Of a stretch of DNA of 8,029 bases, positions 6,740-8,029 are shown piece by piece. The stretch is from an uncultured Muribaculaceae bacterium (GTDB lineage Bacteria > Bacteroidota > Bacteroidia > Bacteroidales > Muribaculaceae), in NCBI GenBank assembly GCA_947644475.1, contig CANRZQ010000121.1, positions 1-8,029 on the forward strand. The letters run 5' to 3'. Numbering within the stretch: position 1 is the first letter of the stretch; each line of letters starts with the position of its first letter. Below the pieces are notes generated by a model. It was not told the origin of the DNA. It was given only the letters and a program-made list of their open reading frames with translations, and made no database searches. Made by a program: the position numbers and the translations under genes.

Positions 6740-8029
6740 ATGAAAAAATCAAAATTCATATATGCGTTAGCCATCTCGATGGCAGCCTTGTGCTCGTGTG
6801 ACGACCTTGATGAATTTCCCAAGGACAAGATGAGTCCCGAAAGTTACTTCAAGTCGGAAACCGAACTCGAACTTTACACCAACCAGTTTTACTCCTTGAT
6901 GCCTTCTGCGTCGACGGCCTTCAACTACTATCTTGAAGAAGGAGAGCACATTGTGATTCCAACTCCGAGCCGAGAGATTCTGGGTGCCCGCACCATCCCC
7001 ACCAAGGCCTCCGAAGTGGGCTGGACTTGGACTACACTTCGCAAAATCAACTACTTCCTTCAAAATTCCTACCGATGCGACAACAAGGATGTGCGCATGC
7101 GCTATGAAGGCGTGGCATATTTCTTCCGCGCATATTTCTACTACAATATGCTCACGAAATTCGGCGAGGTGCCCTGGTACGACCAGCCCTTGGGCTCCGA
7201 CCAGGAAGATTTGCTGAAAAAGCCCCGCGACAGCCGCGATGTGATAATAGGACATATTATTGCCGACTGCGACTCGGCGTTCAAGTATCTGCCCACGGCC
7301 CATAATTACGCCACAGTGAATGCCTGGACAGCGCTCGCGCTGAAATCGCGCGCCTGCCTCTTCGAGGGCACCTTCCGCAAATACCATGCCGGCGATGTGT
7401 TCAACCCCTCGTCGCTCGAATGGAAAGAAATCCTCAAAAAAGGAGCGGACGCCTCACGAAAACTTATGGACGAAGGCGGCTACCGGCTCTACGCAGAAGG
7501 CACGGAGCCTTACCGCGACCTGTTCGCGTCGCTCGACATACGCGACGACGAGATGATATGGGTGCGTCTGATGTCGGAACAGAGCGCCATCAAGAACAAC
7601 GCCAATGGCTGGGCCAACACACGTGCCGTGGGCTTCACCAAACGCTTTGTCAACCTCTACCTCAACTCCGACGGCTCACGCTTCACCGACCGTCCGGGCT
7701 ACGAGACAATGGCTTATGTCGACGAGTGCAAGGACCGCGACCCCCGCATGGCGCAGACCGTGTATTGCCCCGGCTATATCCAGCGCGGCGAGACCCGCAC
7801 CTACGCCACCGACCTGGCAAAATGCCCCACCGGCTATAAATACATCAAGTATGTAATGGATGCCAAATATAACGTATGGGATGCCTCGCTGGTGCCTCTG
7901 CCGATATTCCGCCTCGGAGAAATATATCTCAACTACGCCGAATGTCTTGCCGAACTGGGAACCATTACCCAGGCCGACCTTGACATAAGCATCAACAAAC
8001 TGCGCGACCGCGTGGGCATGCCTCACCTG
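6740..8029 (+). CDS. SusD/RagB-family nutrient-binding outer-membrane lipoprotein (3' end outside window)
   Basis: An open frame from the ATG at 6740 runs without a stop to the right edge, giving 430 residues. SusD proteins are usually about 500-600 residues, so perhaps the last fifth is missing. SusD binds the substrate at the cell surface and acts as a hinged lid over SusC. The signal peptide ends in the lipobox LCSC with Cys20 lipidated, followed by DDLDEFP, the typical SusD start and an acidic surface-export signal. The SusD-like N-terminal domain is seen in SPESYFKSETELELYTNQFY and in the TPR helices around YEGVAYFFRAYFYYNML (about 122-138) with FGEVPWYDQPL just after. The C-terminal RagB/SusD domain shows the signature PLPIFRLGEIYLNYAECLAE (386-405) and NKLRDRVGMP near the edge. 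The gene follows susC by 22 bases and is surely co-transcribed with it. Ligand specificity cannot be read from the sequence. Confidence 0.96.
   Translation, partial: MKKSKFIYALAISMAALCSCDDLDEFPKDKMSPESYFKSETELELYTNQFYSLMPSASTAFNYYLEEGEHIVIPTPSREILGARTIPTKASEVGWTWTTLRKINYFLQNSYRCDNKDVRMRYEGVAYFFRAYFYYNMLTKFGEVPWYDQPLGSDQEDLLKKPRDSRDVIIGHIIADCDSAFKYLPTAHNYATVNAWTALALKSRACLFEGTFRKYHAGDVFNPSSLEWKEILKKGADASRKLMDEGGYRLYAEGTEPYRDLFASLDIRDDEMIWVRLMSEQSAIKNNANGWANTRAVGFTKRFVNLYLNSDGSRFTDRPGYETMAYVDECKDRDPRMAQTVYCPGYIQRGETRTYATDLAKCPTGYKYIKYVMDAKYNVWDASLVPLPIFRLGEIYLNYAECLAELGTITQADLDISINKLRDRVGMPHL

Noticed and set aside
6767..7387. Minus-strand open frame of 206 codons at the right end
   Set aside because: It is antisense to susD. 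The + strand frame from 6740 carries a clear lipobox and SusD motifs and is open to the window edge.

Overview
The window is a piece of a Bacteroidales genome, roughly mid-50s % GC by eye. The evidence is a SusC/SusD outer-membrane uptake pair, a Bacteroides-type ECF sigma factor with a FecR-like anti-sigma factor, lipoproteins whose mature N-termini begin with an acidic stretch, and starts without a clear Shine-Dalgarno. A gut member such as Muribaculaceae or a relative would fit, but the genus cannot be fixed from this sequence. All genes read on the + strand.

Region 1 (1-953) holds the 3' part of a GNAT N-acetyltransferase gene, overlapped by 8 bases by a small alpha/beta-hydrolase of the putative esterase type. 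These look like the end of a separate operon. Region 2 (954-1098) is a 145-base non-coding gap. It contains a strong RNA-type hairpin (983-1012), a weaker one (1058-1074) and short A/T tracts, and is the junction between the two transcription units.

Region 3 (1099-8029) is a glycan- or nutrient-uptake locus. In order it contains an ECF sigma factor, an anti-sigma factor overlapping it at ATGA, a 68-base gap with four copies of an 8-base tandem repeat, a small tryptophan-rich surface lipoprotein, a full-length SusC-like TonB-dependent transporter with an N-terminal STN signalling domain, and a SusD-like lipoprotein that runs off the right edge with 430 codons visible.

The likely working model follows known FecI/FecR-type systems of Bacteroidetes. 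The SusD lid and SusC barrel capture and import an oligomer. The periplasmic STN domain of SusC reports ligand binding to the periplasmic part of the anti-sigma factor, which releases the sigma factor to raise transcription of the locus. No glycoside hydrolase, sulfatase or peptidase lies inside the window, so the substrate cannot be named. The least ordinary elements are the small lipoprotein between anti-sigma factor and susC, the 8-base repeat in front of it, and the altered nucleophile elbow of the hydrolase. I found no wholly new system; most of the window is a well-understood type of locus.
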